Shown here in pieces: positions 16,705 through 24,487 of a DNA stretch of 64,000 nt. The notes below the pieces were generated by a model. The model was not told the origin of the DNA, searched no databases, and saw only the letters and a program-made list of their open reading frames with translations. Made by a program: the position numbers and the translations under genes. Positions within the stretch are counted from its first letter, which is position 1, and the number at the start of each line of letters is the position of its first letter. The DNA is from Ferrimonas kyonanensis DSM 18153 (GTDB lineage: Bacteria > Pseudomonadota > Gammaproteobacteria > Enterobacterales > Shewanellaceae): NCBI RefSeq assembly GCF_000425405.1, contig NZ_AUDJ01000002.1:186001-250000 (forward strand), read 5' to 3'.

Positions 16705-17019
16705 ATGAGCACTGAATTCAGTCATCAAATGGAATGGATTCTGCTTCCCCCGCTCACGGACGCCCTGCCTTACCTGTTTGACAACGGAACCGCGTTTAAT
16801 GGGTTCCAGGCCCAGTGTGATCGCTGTGCCGCCGCCATCAAGCTGTCTGCCATCAGGGGCCAGCTATCGCCGCTGCCTGCGAACCGCATGGTGCTGATGG
16901 CCGCCGCCCGCTGTGACGCCTGTCAGACGGTCTGTGACTATCACTACCTGCTGGATGCCAGTGGTGAGTTGTCGGCGGTGCGCCTGGATGGCGACTCCGA
17001 CGGCGTCAGCCGCCAATGA
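16705..17019 (+). CDS. Small CxxC zinc-ribbon-like protein
   Basis: A 104-residue soluble protein with two knuckle-like pairs, CDRC (Cys-38, Cys-41) and CDAC (Cys-70, Cys-73), plus Cys-77, spaced as in a zinc ribbon. No other domain is recognisable. Its end overlaps the convergent gene at 17006-17365 by 14 bases. Its position beside the DUF2589 cluster may be chance. Function unknown. Confidence 0.6.
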   Translation: MSTEFSHQMEWILLPPLTDALPYLFDNGTAFNGFQAQCDRCAAAIKLSAIRGQLSPLPANRMVLMAAARCDACQTVCDYHYLLDASGELSAVRLDGDSDGVSRQ

Positions 17020-17365
17020 TCTGATTGACCTTGTCCGGGTCGACCTCAAATTTTGGTTGTTGTTGCTGCTGCTGTTTTTGCATCTCGATCAGCCAATACG
17101 GTTGGCGGGTAAAGCCGATGTGGTAGGCCACCGATTCCAGCACCACCTGGTGTTCGCTGATGCGCAGTATGGAAAAACTGCGTTCCATCCCCAGCACCTT
17201 GCCCTTGGGGGATTCGCTCAAGCAGCGGTTGATCAGCGCCATCTGTTGCTGGCGCTGGGTCTCGGTGGGCAGGGACTGCGGGTCAACACTGCCGACGACG
17301 ACCCGATGCACATAGGCGACGTTGGTCAGGTCAAAGGTGTCGCTGTGGGATTGAGAGGTGATCAC
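17006..17365 (-). CDS. Hypothetical protein with polyglutamine run
   Basis: A 119-residue soluble protein, last gene of the minus-strand DUF2589 cluster, 15 bases after the preceding stop. It holds a run of six to seven Gln (near residues 96-103) encoded by a CAA/CAG repeat, followed by a short acidic tail. No signal peptide or known motif. Its fixed place behind the DUF2589 genes suggests a related role, but none can be named. Confidence 0.6.
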   Translation of the reverse strand: MITSQSHSDTFDLTNVAYVHRVVVGSVDPQSLPTETQRQQQMALINRCLSESPKGKVLGMERSFSILRISEHQVVLESVAYHIGFTRQPYWLIEMQKQQQQQQPKFEVDPDKVNQIIGG

Positions 17366-17380
17366 CGCAGTCCTCCTGGG

Positions 17381-17983
17381 TTAGCTTTTGTTGACCGGAG
17401 TCGGCGCAATGGATTGCTGCAGGATGTCCATCACCCGCGACAGACCTTCCGGGGTACCGGTCTGTTTTGCCGTCACCCGAACCGCGTATTTGGCGGAGTT
17501 GTCACTGGCGCGCTGTGATTCCTTGGAGGAGGAGACCGAACCCTGAACCTTGGCTCTGACCTTAAACAGCCCGGCGTTGTATTCGGCTTCCGCTTCCATC
17601 GAGGCCTTCATCTCCTCCTGGGTGGTTTCGGAGAAGGAGGATTTCACCTCCATGTTGAAGGAGACATCCACGTTGTCCACTTGCAGGGTCGGTACCGACA
17701 CGATGGAGATAAACGGCACCTTGAGTTCGTAGTCGGCAGTTTCCAGCTTTACCGAGCCATCGGCCTGCACCACCTCTTCCGGCTTGGAAAAGGCAAAGTT
17801 GACCATTCGAACCTGTTTGGTTTTGGTATCGGCATTCACCTCCATGCCGACGCTGTCGATGAAATCTGAGGTGGCCTGTGCCAAGGACACCTGCGAGTCG
17901 CAGGCGGCGCTCAGCGGACCGCCGATGAGGCTGGCCATGGGCAGGCCCTGAAACTGATCCGACATTTTTACAAGATTGGACAT
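17381..17983 (-). CDS. DUF2589 family protein (paralogue 1)
   Basis: A 200-residue soluble protein of the DUF2589 family. It shows the family's opening GLPMASLIGGPLSAACDSQV, the helix SLAQATSDFIDSVG, the beta-rich core with VPFISIVSVPTLQVDNVDV and the conserved FNMEVKSS, then a charged central helix and a TPEGLSRVMDILQQSI ending. It is clearly homologous to the protein at 18545-19147 (same start, core and end). An AAGGAAGGAA ribosome site precedes it. The family has no known function to my knowledge. Three family members in a row imply a multi-subunit assembly or specialised copies. Confidence 0.8.
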   Translation of the reverse strand: MSNLVKMSDQFQGLPMASLIGGPLSAACDSQVSLAQATSDFIDSVGMEVNADTKTKQVRMVNFAFSKPEEVVQADGSVKLETADYELKVPFISIVSVPTLQVDNVDVSFNMEVKSSFSETTQEEMKASMEAEAEYNAGLFKVRAKVQGSVSSSKESQRASDNSAKYAVRVTAKQTGTPEGLSRVMDILQQSIAPTPVNKS

Positions 17984-18004
17984 GGTTGGTTTCCTTCCTT
18001 TGAA

Positions 18005-18541
18005 TTAAAACAGCTTCATCAGTTGACTGTTGATTTTCAGATAGCCCTCTGGAAGCTCGCCACTCTCGAAGGTGATGGTCACCTCCGCGTTTCGGTCCTT
18101 GTTGCGACCAAAGACGGATCTGGGGTTGAGTTCGGTATTCATCACCTTGCGACGGCAATCTCGGTTCAGCAGGTTGGACAGTGGATCCGGGCCTCGTCCG
18201 CCCTCGGAGTCCGGCGTCAGGGTTTCCACCTCTCCCAGCCCCAATTCAAACTGCACGGACATATCTTTGATTTTTATCGGGTTGACCTGAAGCAGTGACA
18301 ACAGAGGCACCTGAACCGTCTGATGTTCGACTTTGACGCAGCCGTTTTCCATGACGGTATCGCCATGATGATCGACGCTGGTGCCGGGAAACTTCAGCTC
18401 GATGGATTTGGGAGTCAGGCTGTCGTCGCTGCTGTCGTGATCGAAATACTGCAACAGGTTCTGAATGTTTTGCTGTTCGATGCGTTGTTGGGCTTCGGTG
18501 ACCGAGTCCATGATCGCCTCCACCAGTTCATGCAGTTTCAT
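18005..18541 (-). CDS. DUF2589 family protein (short form, paralogue 2)
   Basis: A 178-residue soluble protein between the two longer DUF2589 paralogues. It starts with an amphipathic helix (KLHELVEAIMDSVTEAQQRIEQQ) and continues with VPLLSLLQVNPIKIKDMSVQFELGLG, the same core pattern as VPFISIVSVPTLQVDNVDVSFNMEV next door. It lacks the GLPM...GGPL start of the others. Spacing is 3 bases from the upstream gene and 21 to the next, so they form one operon. Function unknown. Confidence 0.75.
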   Translation of the reverse strand: MKLHELVEAIMDSVTEAQQRIEQQNIQNLLQYFDHDSSDDSLTPKSIELKFPGTSVDHHGDTVMENGCVKVEHQTVQVPLLSLLQVNPIKIKDMSVQFELGLGEVETLTPDSEGGRGPDPLSNLLNRDCRRKVMNTELNPRSVFGRNKDRNAEVTITFESGELPEGYLKINSQLMKLF

Positions 18542-18544
18542 CGA

Positions 18545-19147
18545 TTACCCCTTACTGTCTTGCTCGAGAGGCCTGGGCTGGCCCACTTCCAACGGCACAA
18601 TGCTCTTGTGCAGCATGTCCATGACCCTGGACAGCCCCTCGGGCATGCCTTGCTGGCGCGCCTGAATGCGAATGTCGAGGGTGGCGCTGTTGCGGCTGTG
18701 GTTGCTGCTGGTGACGCTACCGGTGAGCACGGTACGTTTGGTGGACGGGCCTGAGGACGGTTGTTCCGCCTGGGAGTTCATCGGTGCCGGACTGGGTTTG
18801 CGCTGCACATAGTGACTGGATTTCAGCTCCATGGTGAAGTTGATGTCCGCCTGTTCGACTTGCAGGTTGGGGACAGAAACGATGGCGATGAAAGGCACCT
18901 GAACTTTGTATTGCTGCAGTTTGATGTCGACGCTGCCGTCGGCATTGGTGTGTTCCAGCGGTCGGTCGAAACTGAACTCAATCATTCGAAGCTGGTTATC
19001 ACCGGTCATGCCCACGTCCTGAATGTATTCCTGGGTGGTTCGGGCCAGTTGCGCCTGGCCTTCACACACGGCGGACAGGGGGCCGCCGATGAGGTGGGAC
19101 ATGGGCAGTCCCTGCAGTTGATCGCTGGTTTGGGTGGTGTCGTTCAT
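18545..19147 (-). CDS. DUF2589 family protein (paralogue 3)
   Basis: A 200-residue protein, first gene of the DUF2589 operon. The start at 19147 is chosen because GGCGGAGAG lies just upstream and the homology with the paralogue at 17381-17983 begins there (SDQLQGLPMSHLIGGPLSAVCEGQ). It shares the core VPFIAIVSVPNLQVEQADINFTMELKSS and the ending GMPEGLSRVMDMLHKSIVP. A Pro/Ser/Gln-rich insert near residues 120-150 separates the halves. Function unknown. Confidence 0.78.
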   Translation of the reverse strand: MNDTTQTSDQLQGLPMSHLIGGPLSAVCEGQAQLARTTQEYIQDVGMTGDNQLRMIEFSFDRPLEHTNADGSVDIKLQQYKVQVPFIAIVSVPNLQVEQADINFTMELKSSHYVQRKPSPAPMNSQAEQPSSGPSTKRTVLTGSVTSSNHSRNSATLDIRIQARQQGMPEGLSRVMDMLHKSIVPLEVGQPRPLEQDSKG

Positions 19148-19667
19148 AGGCTCTCCGCCGCCATCGGCCATCGGCGGGGGCCGATGCACAGTCCTTGTGA
19201 GTCAGTGGCCGTGCATTTAGCCGCGGCCGGACAGTCAGTGTAGTGCAGATACCACCGCAGCAGGCGAGACTCGCGGGCCGGAGCGGACAGCCAGCGAGGC
19301 ACCGGTCAAACGCCGACACAGTGGCAGAAGCCGCGGCGCACGCCAGCCACGCTATCGACGGGGTTATCTCGGGCGTCGCTAAGGTAGGATCTCTGCCGGC
19401 GTGGGCAGAGGCTGTCGCCAGGCTTTTGGTGGTACTGGCCGGCGGCGGCGAATGCCAAAGACCGGCGGCAATCGGAGTGATTGTCCCGACCTTTGCGGAC
19501 GACACCCCGCGAATGTAGAGTCTGAGTGAACGATCCGGCAGGAATGTTGTTCAGGGGTGAATTTTCTGAGTCGGATTGGCGGTTGTGGCCGCCTTTGACT
19601 GTTCATTGGTACCGTCACTTTCTAGAATGGCGCGATTTTAGATTTTGGCAAAGGAGCCGGTACGACG
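19148..19667. other. Intergenic region upstream of DUF2589 operon and SHOCT gene
   Basis: These 520 GC-rich bases hold divergent control regions. I see no convincing gene; open frames here have shadow-like composition. A ribosome site AAAGGAG lies before the ATG at 19668. Confidence 0.4.
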
Positions 19668-20405
19668 ATGGGGTTGATGGAGTGGATTGGGGTGATTTTT
19701 GGTTTGGCAGTGGTGGTGGCCGTGATTCAGGCCTGGAGCCGCTCATCCAGTAAGAAGCAGATGCGTCAGAGTTTAGAGACGCTGGCGGAGTTTACCCCCT
19801 CCCAGCAATTGATGGCGAACGATGGCAATACCGGCATCGCCCTGGATGAATCGAGCCAGAAACTGTGCTTGATTCGACAGGGAACGCTGGAGCCGGAATT
19901 GACCTTGCTGGAGTACGCAGACCTGTTGTCGGTCGAGGTGTTTGAGGATGGCCACACTGTGACCCGAACCGCCCGTGGCAGTCAGCTCGGTGGGGCCTTG
20001 ATTGGCGGACTGGCACTGGGAGGCGTCGGCGCCATTGTCGGCGGTTTGTCCGGCAAAAAAGTCGCCAGCGACAAGGTGCAGCGCATCGATCTGCGCCTGC
20101 TGGTGAACAACACCGAACGGCCGCTGCTCGACCTCAACCTGATGGATGCGGAGGCGCAAAAAGGCGGCCTGGTTTATAACGCGGCGATGCAGCAGGCTCG
20201 GCACTGGCATGGTCTGCTTGAAGTGCTGATTCAACGTGCCGACCGGGACGATGAGCGCCGGGCGCCTGCAGCGATGAGTTCAGAGCCTCAAGCGACGGCG
20301 GCGGTTTCCGTGGCCGATGAACTGCAGAAACTGGCGGAGCTGCACCGCCAGGGCGTATTGACCGATACTGAGTTTGTGGCTCAGAAGAGCAAACTGCTGG
20401 GCTAG
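19668..20405 (+). CDS. SHOCT-domain membrane-associated protein
   Basis: A 245-residue protein with an N-terminal membrane helix (about residues 5-23), a small beta-rich middle, a glycine-zipper segment (GGALIGGLALGGVGAIVGGLSG, near residues 105-126) that can insert in or oligomerise at the membrane, and a C-terminal SHOCT helix pair (ELQKLAELHRQGVLTDTEFVAQKSKLL). SHOCT tails are common oligomerisation or targeting modules. The role is not known. It converges with the importer permease gene 20 bases away, without a clear terminator. Confidence 0.75.
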   Translation: MGLMEWIGVIFGLAVVVAVIQAWSRSSSKKQMRQSLETLAEFTPSQQLMANDGNTGIALDESSQKLCLIRQGTLEPELTLLEYADLLSVEVFEDGHTVTRTARGSQLGGALIGGLALGGVGAIVGGLSGKKVASDKVQRIDLRLLVNNTERPLLDLNLMDAEAQKGGLVYNAAMQQARHWHGLLEVLIQRADRDDERRAPAAMSSEPQATAAVSVADELQKLAELHRQGVLTDTEFVAQKSKLLG

Positions 20406-20425
20406 CTCAGCAGGGCGCCTGGGCG

Positions 20426-21970
20426 TCAGGCATCCCGGTGCTGCAGACGTTTGGGTTGCTGCAGCCGGGCGCGAAGGCGCCTGGCGGTGGCATCGACCAG
20501 CAGGTTGAGCAGAGCGGTGACCGCGATCAGCACCAGGGCGCGGTCGAAGCGAAACTCTTCAAAGGCCGAGTCGATATAAAACCCCAGGGTGGTGATGCCC
20601 AGTACTCCTAAGATGGCGGTTTCCCGCTGAATGATCTCCCAGCGATACAGCAGCCAGGTGACGAACTGCGGATAGACCCGGGGCAGAATCTGGTACAGAT
20701 ACAGGCTGGGGCGGCTCAGCCCGTTGGGGGTGTCGTCGGGCCGCAAACTCAGGGTCTGGCTGTATCCGCCTATCAGGTGGCCGATGATGGCTCCGTTGTG
20801 AATTCCCAGTGCCAGCAGCGCCGGCAGCAGGCTGGGGCCAAACACCAGCAGGCCGACAAAGGCCAGAACAAACTCCGGGGTGGAGCGGGTGACGATCAAA
20901 AACAGTTGCCCCAGTGCCCGGAATGGCGTCGGCAGGAACCAGCGACTGCGCAGGGGAAACCACACCAGCGCCAGCAGTGCGGTCAGCAGCAGTGCCATCT
21001 GGCTGAGCAGCAGGGTGTCGATGAGTCCGGGCTTGATCTGCTCTTGCCACAGCATCATCAACCAGGGCTGCAGATCCGCCGACCATTGCCAGTGCTCGGC
21101 ACGCAGGGGCGCCGGCACCATGTCCTGGCTGACAAACTGAAAAATCAGCGCCCAATTGACGTTGGCGATCGGTGGCAGGAACCACAGTGATGCCAGCAGG
21201 TACAGCGGCAACAGGGGGGCCCGACACCACCACTTCATGGTGGCGATCAGCAGATAAAACAGATACAGCAACGCCGCCGCCTGGGAGTAATGCCCCTGGC
21301 GAAAGGCGGTTTCCAGGTGGTAGCCGAGAGTGGGCAGCCCCACAAACCCCAGCACCACCGACGAGCGCATGCCGCATTCCAACCGGTATCGGGCGTAGTG
21401 TTTGAAGTGCGGCCATGCCAGCGGCAGCCGGCTGTACAGCAACAGGGCGATCCCCTGGTTCAGGGTGTTCGCCTTCGGCAGGGCCGCTTCCGGTTGGCGA
21501 TCCACCTCTTCCAGAATCTCACCAAACACCTTGGTAAAGATGCCGGTATAGGGCAGCCACAGGGCCAGGACGCCGGTCAGCGCCGAAAGGCCAAACAGTT
21601 GCAGAAACAACAGTGCCCAAAACAGCTCGTGCACCGACCGCAGCAGGGCGGCGAGGATGCGTACGCCGCGCAGCTGATACAACAGCGACAAGCCGAAGCC
21701 ACACAGCGCCGCCAGGGCGATGCCCTGCAGGGCAAACGCCAGGGTGGTCAATACCGCGTCGGCCAGATACTCGGTGGCCAGGAAATCCGGTGTGGCCATG
21801 CCCAGCAGCAGCCGGCCCAACTCGGTGGCTGGCGATAACTGATAGATGGTCAGATCCGCAAACGGCAGGCAGAACAGCGCGGTCAGCGCCAACCACAGAC
21901 TGATGCGGCGGAATTCGGCTGCGCGGTTGGCCTTGGGGCGCCCCCAGGCCTGTCGAAGTGTCTTAACCAT
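20426..21970 (-). CDS. PhnE-like ABC permease, two permease domains fused
   Basis: A 514-residue inner-membrane protein made of two PhnE-type permease domains in tandem (about residues 20-275 and 300-510), each with about six helices and an EAA-like cytoplasmic loop (for example RYRLECGMRSSVVLGFVGLPTLGYHL and YRWEIIQRETAILGVLGITTLGFYI). Fusion means one polypeptide forms the whole channel. The ATG at 21970 overlaps the end of the ATPase gene by 8 bases. With the ATPase and binding protein it forms a phosphonate/phosphite-type importer; see the binding protein for substrate discussion. Confidence 0.85.
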   Translation of the reverse strand: MVKTLRQAWGRPKANRAAEFRRISLWLALTALFCLPFADLTIYQLSPATELGRLLLGMATPDFLATEYLADAVLTTLAFALQGIALAALCGFGLSLLYQLRGVRILAALLRSVHELFWALLFLQLFGLSALTGVLALWLPYTGIFTKVFGEILEEVDRQPEAALPKANTLNQGIALLLYSRLPLAWPHFKHYARYRLECGMRSSVVLGFVGLPTLGYHLETAFRQGHYSQAAALLYLFYLLIATMKWWCRAPLLPLYLLASLWFLPPIANVNWALIFQFVSQDMVPAPLRAEHWQWSADLQPWLMMLWQEQIKPGLIDTLLLSQMALLLTALLALVWFPLRSRWFLPTPFRALGQLFLIVTRSTPEFVLAFVGLLVFGPSLLPALLALGIHNGAIIGHLIGGYSQTLSLRPDDTPNGLSRPSLYLYQILPRVYPQFVTWLLYRWEIIQRETAILGVLGITTLGFYIDSAFEEFRFDRALVLIAVTALLNLLVDATARRLRARLQQPKRLQHRDA

Positions 21971-22661
21971 GGGGATGTTCGGGGTAGAGAGCCAGCAGGG
22001 TGGCACTGTCCAGTTCGGCACTGGCGCGATCCAGTACCACCTGGCCGTCCTGTAAACCGACGATGCGGTCGCAGCAGGCCAGCGCCAGCTCTACGTCGTG
22101 CAGGGCCAGGACCGAGGTGCGATGATGGGACTTGATCCGTTCGATCACTCGTCGCGATTGCACCTCATCCAGCGCCGAGACCGGCTCATCGCCCAGAAAC
22201 ACCGGCCGTTGTTGAAACAGCGCCCGGGCAATGCTGATGCGCTGTTGTTCGCCGCCGGAGAAGCGTTCGGCCGACTGCAGCATCCGTTGCCTCTGGGTGC
22301 GAGCATGGTCCTGGCCCAGCAACCCCAGCTCCCGGGCCAGGTCGTGGACCTGCTGCCAGTGACGGGCAGAGGGAAACATCAGGTTTTTCAGATTGCGCCA
22401 CAATGACTGTTGATGAAGCTGGCCCATATACACATTCAGGTACAGGCTCAGCATGGGGACCAGTGCCGGCGCTTGCGGGCACCAGGCCACCTGGTCGCAG
22501 TGCTGCTGGCGCAGCAGTTCCAGCAGCGACGACTTGCCGGCTCCGGACGCGCCCACCAGCGCCACGGTTTCGCCGGCGTCTATGGTCAGGCTGACGTTGC
22601 GCAGGATGGCAACGCCATCCCGTTGCAGCGAGGCCTGGGTCAGCCTCAGTGGCGCCGTCAT
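21963..22661 (-). CDS. ABC importer ATPase (PhnC-like)
   Basis: A 232-residue ATP-binding subunit with Walker A GASGAGKSS (residues 37-45), a Q-loop within QVAWCPQ, signature FSGGEQQR, Walker B VFLGDEP and the switch His in ALHDVELAL. The segment between Walker A and Q-loop is unusually short. The ATG at 22661 overlaps the stop of the binding-protein gene (TGATG), giving translational coupling; an in-frame TTG one codon earlier is less likely. It powers the fused PhnE-like permease. Confidence 0.88.
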   Translation of the reverse strand: MTAPLRLTQASLQRDGVAILRNVSLTIDAGETVALVGASGAGKSSLLELLRQQHCDQVAWCPQAPALVPMLSLYLNVYMGQLHQQSLWRNLKNLMFPSARHWQQVHDLARELGLLGQDHARTQRQRMLQSAERFSGGEQQRISIARALFQQRPVFLGDEPVSALDEVQSRRVIERIKSHHRTSVLALHDVELALACCDRIVGLQDGQVVLDRASAELDSATLLALYPEHPHG

Positions 22662-23509
22662 CAATCCATCAGTCCAATGGATTTGGCGGTGTCCAGAATC
22701 GGCTGATAATCATCGTTGTCCGCCGGCACGAAGTGGCTGCGGGGGAAGGCGTTCAGCAGCGCCGGTTGTTTCATCTGCAGCAACGCTTGTGTGACCTTGG
22801 CGGTAAAGTCATCGCCCCAGGTGGCATCGACGTCACCGCGAATGGTCCAGTGATAGTCCGGATAGGTGGGGGTTTCCCAGATAATCTGAACCTTGCTGGT
22901 GTCGATGTGGCCGGCGGCCAGCTCAGATTCCCACACCTTGTAGTTGACGGCGCCCACCTGGTAACTGCCGGCCTGAACCAGGGCGATGGTACGGCTGTGA
23001 TCGCCACTGAACCCGACCTTGCTGAAGGTCTTAGAGGGGGCCTGTTCGAACGCCTGGCGCAGGTAGAATTCCGGCATCAAGCGGCCGGAGGTAGAGCCTT
23101 TCGAGCCAAAGGTAAAGGTATTGCCCCGCAGGGTTTCGGGCAGGCGCTCGGCCGCGGTAAGTCCGGTGCTGGTGTGGGCGATGAAGTAGGATTTGAAAAA
23201 TTGGTCTTCATAGCCCTGGGCAATGGCCTGGGAGCCCGGCACTCGGGCCCGGGCCTGAACACCGGACAGGCCGCCAAACCAGGCCAGCTGCACCTGATTG
23301 TTGCGAAACGCCGTAATGGCGGCGGCGTAGGATTTCACCGGCACGTATTTCACCTCGACGCCCAGTTCGGCAGAGAGGTAGTCGGCGACCTGGTCAAACC
23401 GGCTTCTCAGCCGGGTCTCATCCTGATCCGGAATGGCGGTAAAGGTAAAGGTCTGGGCGGTGACCAACGGGGTCAGCATCAATGCCATCAGGGCGAGTAG
23501 GCGGCGCAT
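22661..23509 (-). CDS. PhnD-family substrate-binding protein, possible selenate type
   Basis: A 282-residue periplasmic binding protein with a signal peptide (MRRLLALMALMLTPLVTA). The mature start FTFTAIPDQDETRLRSRF, then VEVKYVPVKSYAAAITAF, VQLAWFGGLSGVQARARVPG and SYFIAHTSTGL, fits the PhnD superfamily, and more closely the branch annotated as putative selenate ABC transporter binding proteins, as I remember it. Phosphonate or phosphite remains possible, since those families are neighbours. The ATG at 23509 is preceded by AAGGATT. It heads a coupled binding protein-ATPase-permease operon and lies 19 bases after a hairpin terminator. Confidence 0.78.
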   Translation of the reverse strand: MRRLLALMALMLTPLVTAQTFTFTAIPDQDETRLRSRFDQVADYLSAELGVEVKYVPVKSYAAAITAFRNNQVQLAWFGGLSGVQARARVPGSQAIAQGYEDQFFKSYFIAHTSTGLTAAERLPETLRGNTFTFGSKGSTSGRLMPEFYLRQAFEQAPSKTFSKVGFSGDHSRTIALVQAGSYQVGAVNYKVWESELAAGHIDTSKVQIIWETPTYPDYHWTIRGDVDATWGDDFTAKVTQALLQMKQPALLNAFPRSHFVPADNDDYQPILDTAKSIGLMD

Positions 23510-23528
23510 ATCGAATCCTTGAGTCAAC

Positions 23529-23550
23529 AAAAAGGCCGCTCGCAGCGGCC
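23529..23550 (-). terminator. Terminator/attenuator between GST gene and importer operon
   Basis: On the minus strand GGCCGCT-GCG-AGCGGCC (23550-23534) is followed by five T residues, ending 19 bases before the binding-protein ATG. It could end the GST transcript or act as a leader attenuator: an extended -10 like TGCTATAAA (23572-23564) sits upstream of the hairpin, with no clear -35. Confidence 0.7.
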
Positions 23551-23596
23551 AGTGAACTTAATTTTTATAGCAGTGTACTCGTCCCGACGGCGTTTT

Positions 23597-24259
23597 TTAA
23601 GTCGTGATCGCCTTAATTGGCCAAACAATTGCGGCGGCGCCGGGTTGGTAGGGCGGGTATTTGGCCATGATTCGAGCAAAAGCCGCGCTGGCCTTCAGAC
23701 GTTCAAGCCAGCGTCTCAGGCAGGGGTAGGGCGCCTGGGCGAACCAATCGGGGTCTACATGGGCAAATTGACGCACAAAGGGCATCAGCGCCATGTCCGA
23801 CAGGTCTGGCCGCTGGCCACCGAGCCAGGGCCCACGGCTCAGGAGGTGTTCCAGTTGGCGTAACCACTGCTCGCCCTGTTGCCGGTAATGGTGTGCAGAG
23901 TACTCGGGAAAGCGGTCGGCGTACTTGTAGCGATCCAGCCAGTGCTTAAAGCGGCCGTCGTTGTACTGGATTCGGGCCAGCGCCTGAACCTGCTCCTGCG
24001 GCTGTGGCGGCCACCATCGCTGCGGATCATGGCGGGACAGGGCCCACAGCATGATGTCCAGGCTTTGGTCCAGCAGCCAGTGTTCACTCAACTGCAGCAC
24101 CGGTACCGTGGCCTTGGGCGAGATAAGCCTGAGGTGGTCTGGTTTGTTTTTCAGCACCACTTCTCTGAGCTCCAACTCGATGCCGGCGTAATCCAGGGCC
24201 AGGCGGGCACGCATGGCATAGGGACAGCGTCGAAACGAGTACAGTATTGGCCGCGTCAT
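23597..24259 (-). CDS. Glutathione S-transferase family protein
   Basis: A 220-residue cytoplasmic protein with a thioredoxin-fold N-terminal domain (LYSFRRCPYAMRARLAL, with Cys at residue 12 in a CPxA motif; ATVPVL before the cis-Pro; DQSLDIMLW) and an all-helical C-terminal domain (GGQRPDLSDMALMPFVRQF). Members conjugate or reduce with glutathione; CPxA-type enzymes often act as glutathionyl-reductases. It lies upstream of the importer operon in the same direction, but a terminator separates them. Confidence 0.88.
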   Translation of the reverse strand: MTRPILYSFRRCPYAMRARLALDYAGIELELREVVLKNKPDHLRLISPKATVPVLQLSEHWLLDQSLDIMLWALSRHDPQRWWPPQPQEQVQALARIQYNDGRFKHWLDRYKYADRFPEYSAHHYRQQGEQWLRQLEHLLSRGPWLGGQRPDLSDMALMPFVRQFAHVDPDWFAQAPYPCLRRWLERLKASAAFARIMAKYPPYQPGAAAIVWPIKAITT

Positions 24260-24455
24260 GACGGACTCCTCGGTGATGGTCTTGGTCGCATCAGGCGCTG
24301 AAGGGGCTGCGTCATGGCGTTTCTGATTCGGTTACGTCGGTATTCGAACTTAAGCTACCGGATTCAACGGCTAAAAGCGATGCGGTGGCGGCTATTTCGT
24401 CGCTTGGCCCCAGACGGCGGCCAGTGCGTAGAGACCTGAATAAAAACTCGTTATG

Positions 24456-24474
24456 ATTAGCTCACTTAGCTAAT
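24456..24474 (+). promoter_or_regulatory. Inverted repeat upstream of recC
   Basis: ATTAGCT-N5-AGCTAAT, a perfect 7-bp inverted repeat, ends 4 bases before the GGAAG ribosome site of recC. A TATGAT -10-like element at 24452 overlaps its left side. It could be an operator or a hairpin affecting translation start. Confidence 0.35.
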
Positions 24475-24487
24475 AACGGAAGCCGCC

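Noticed and set aside
20402-20430. A terminator between the SHOCT gene and the permease gene
   Set aside because: Only a short palindrome without a T run is present.
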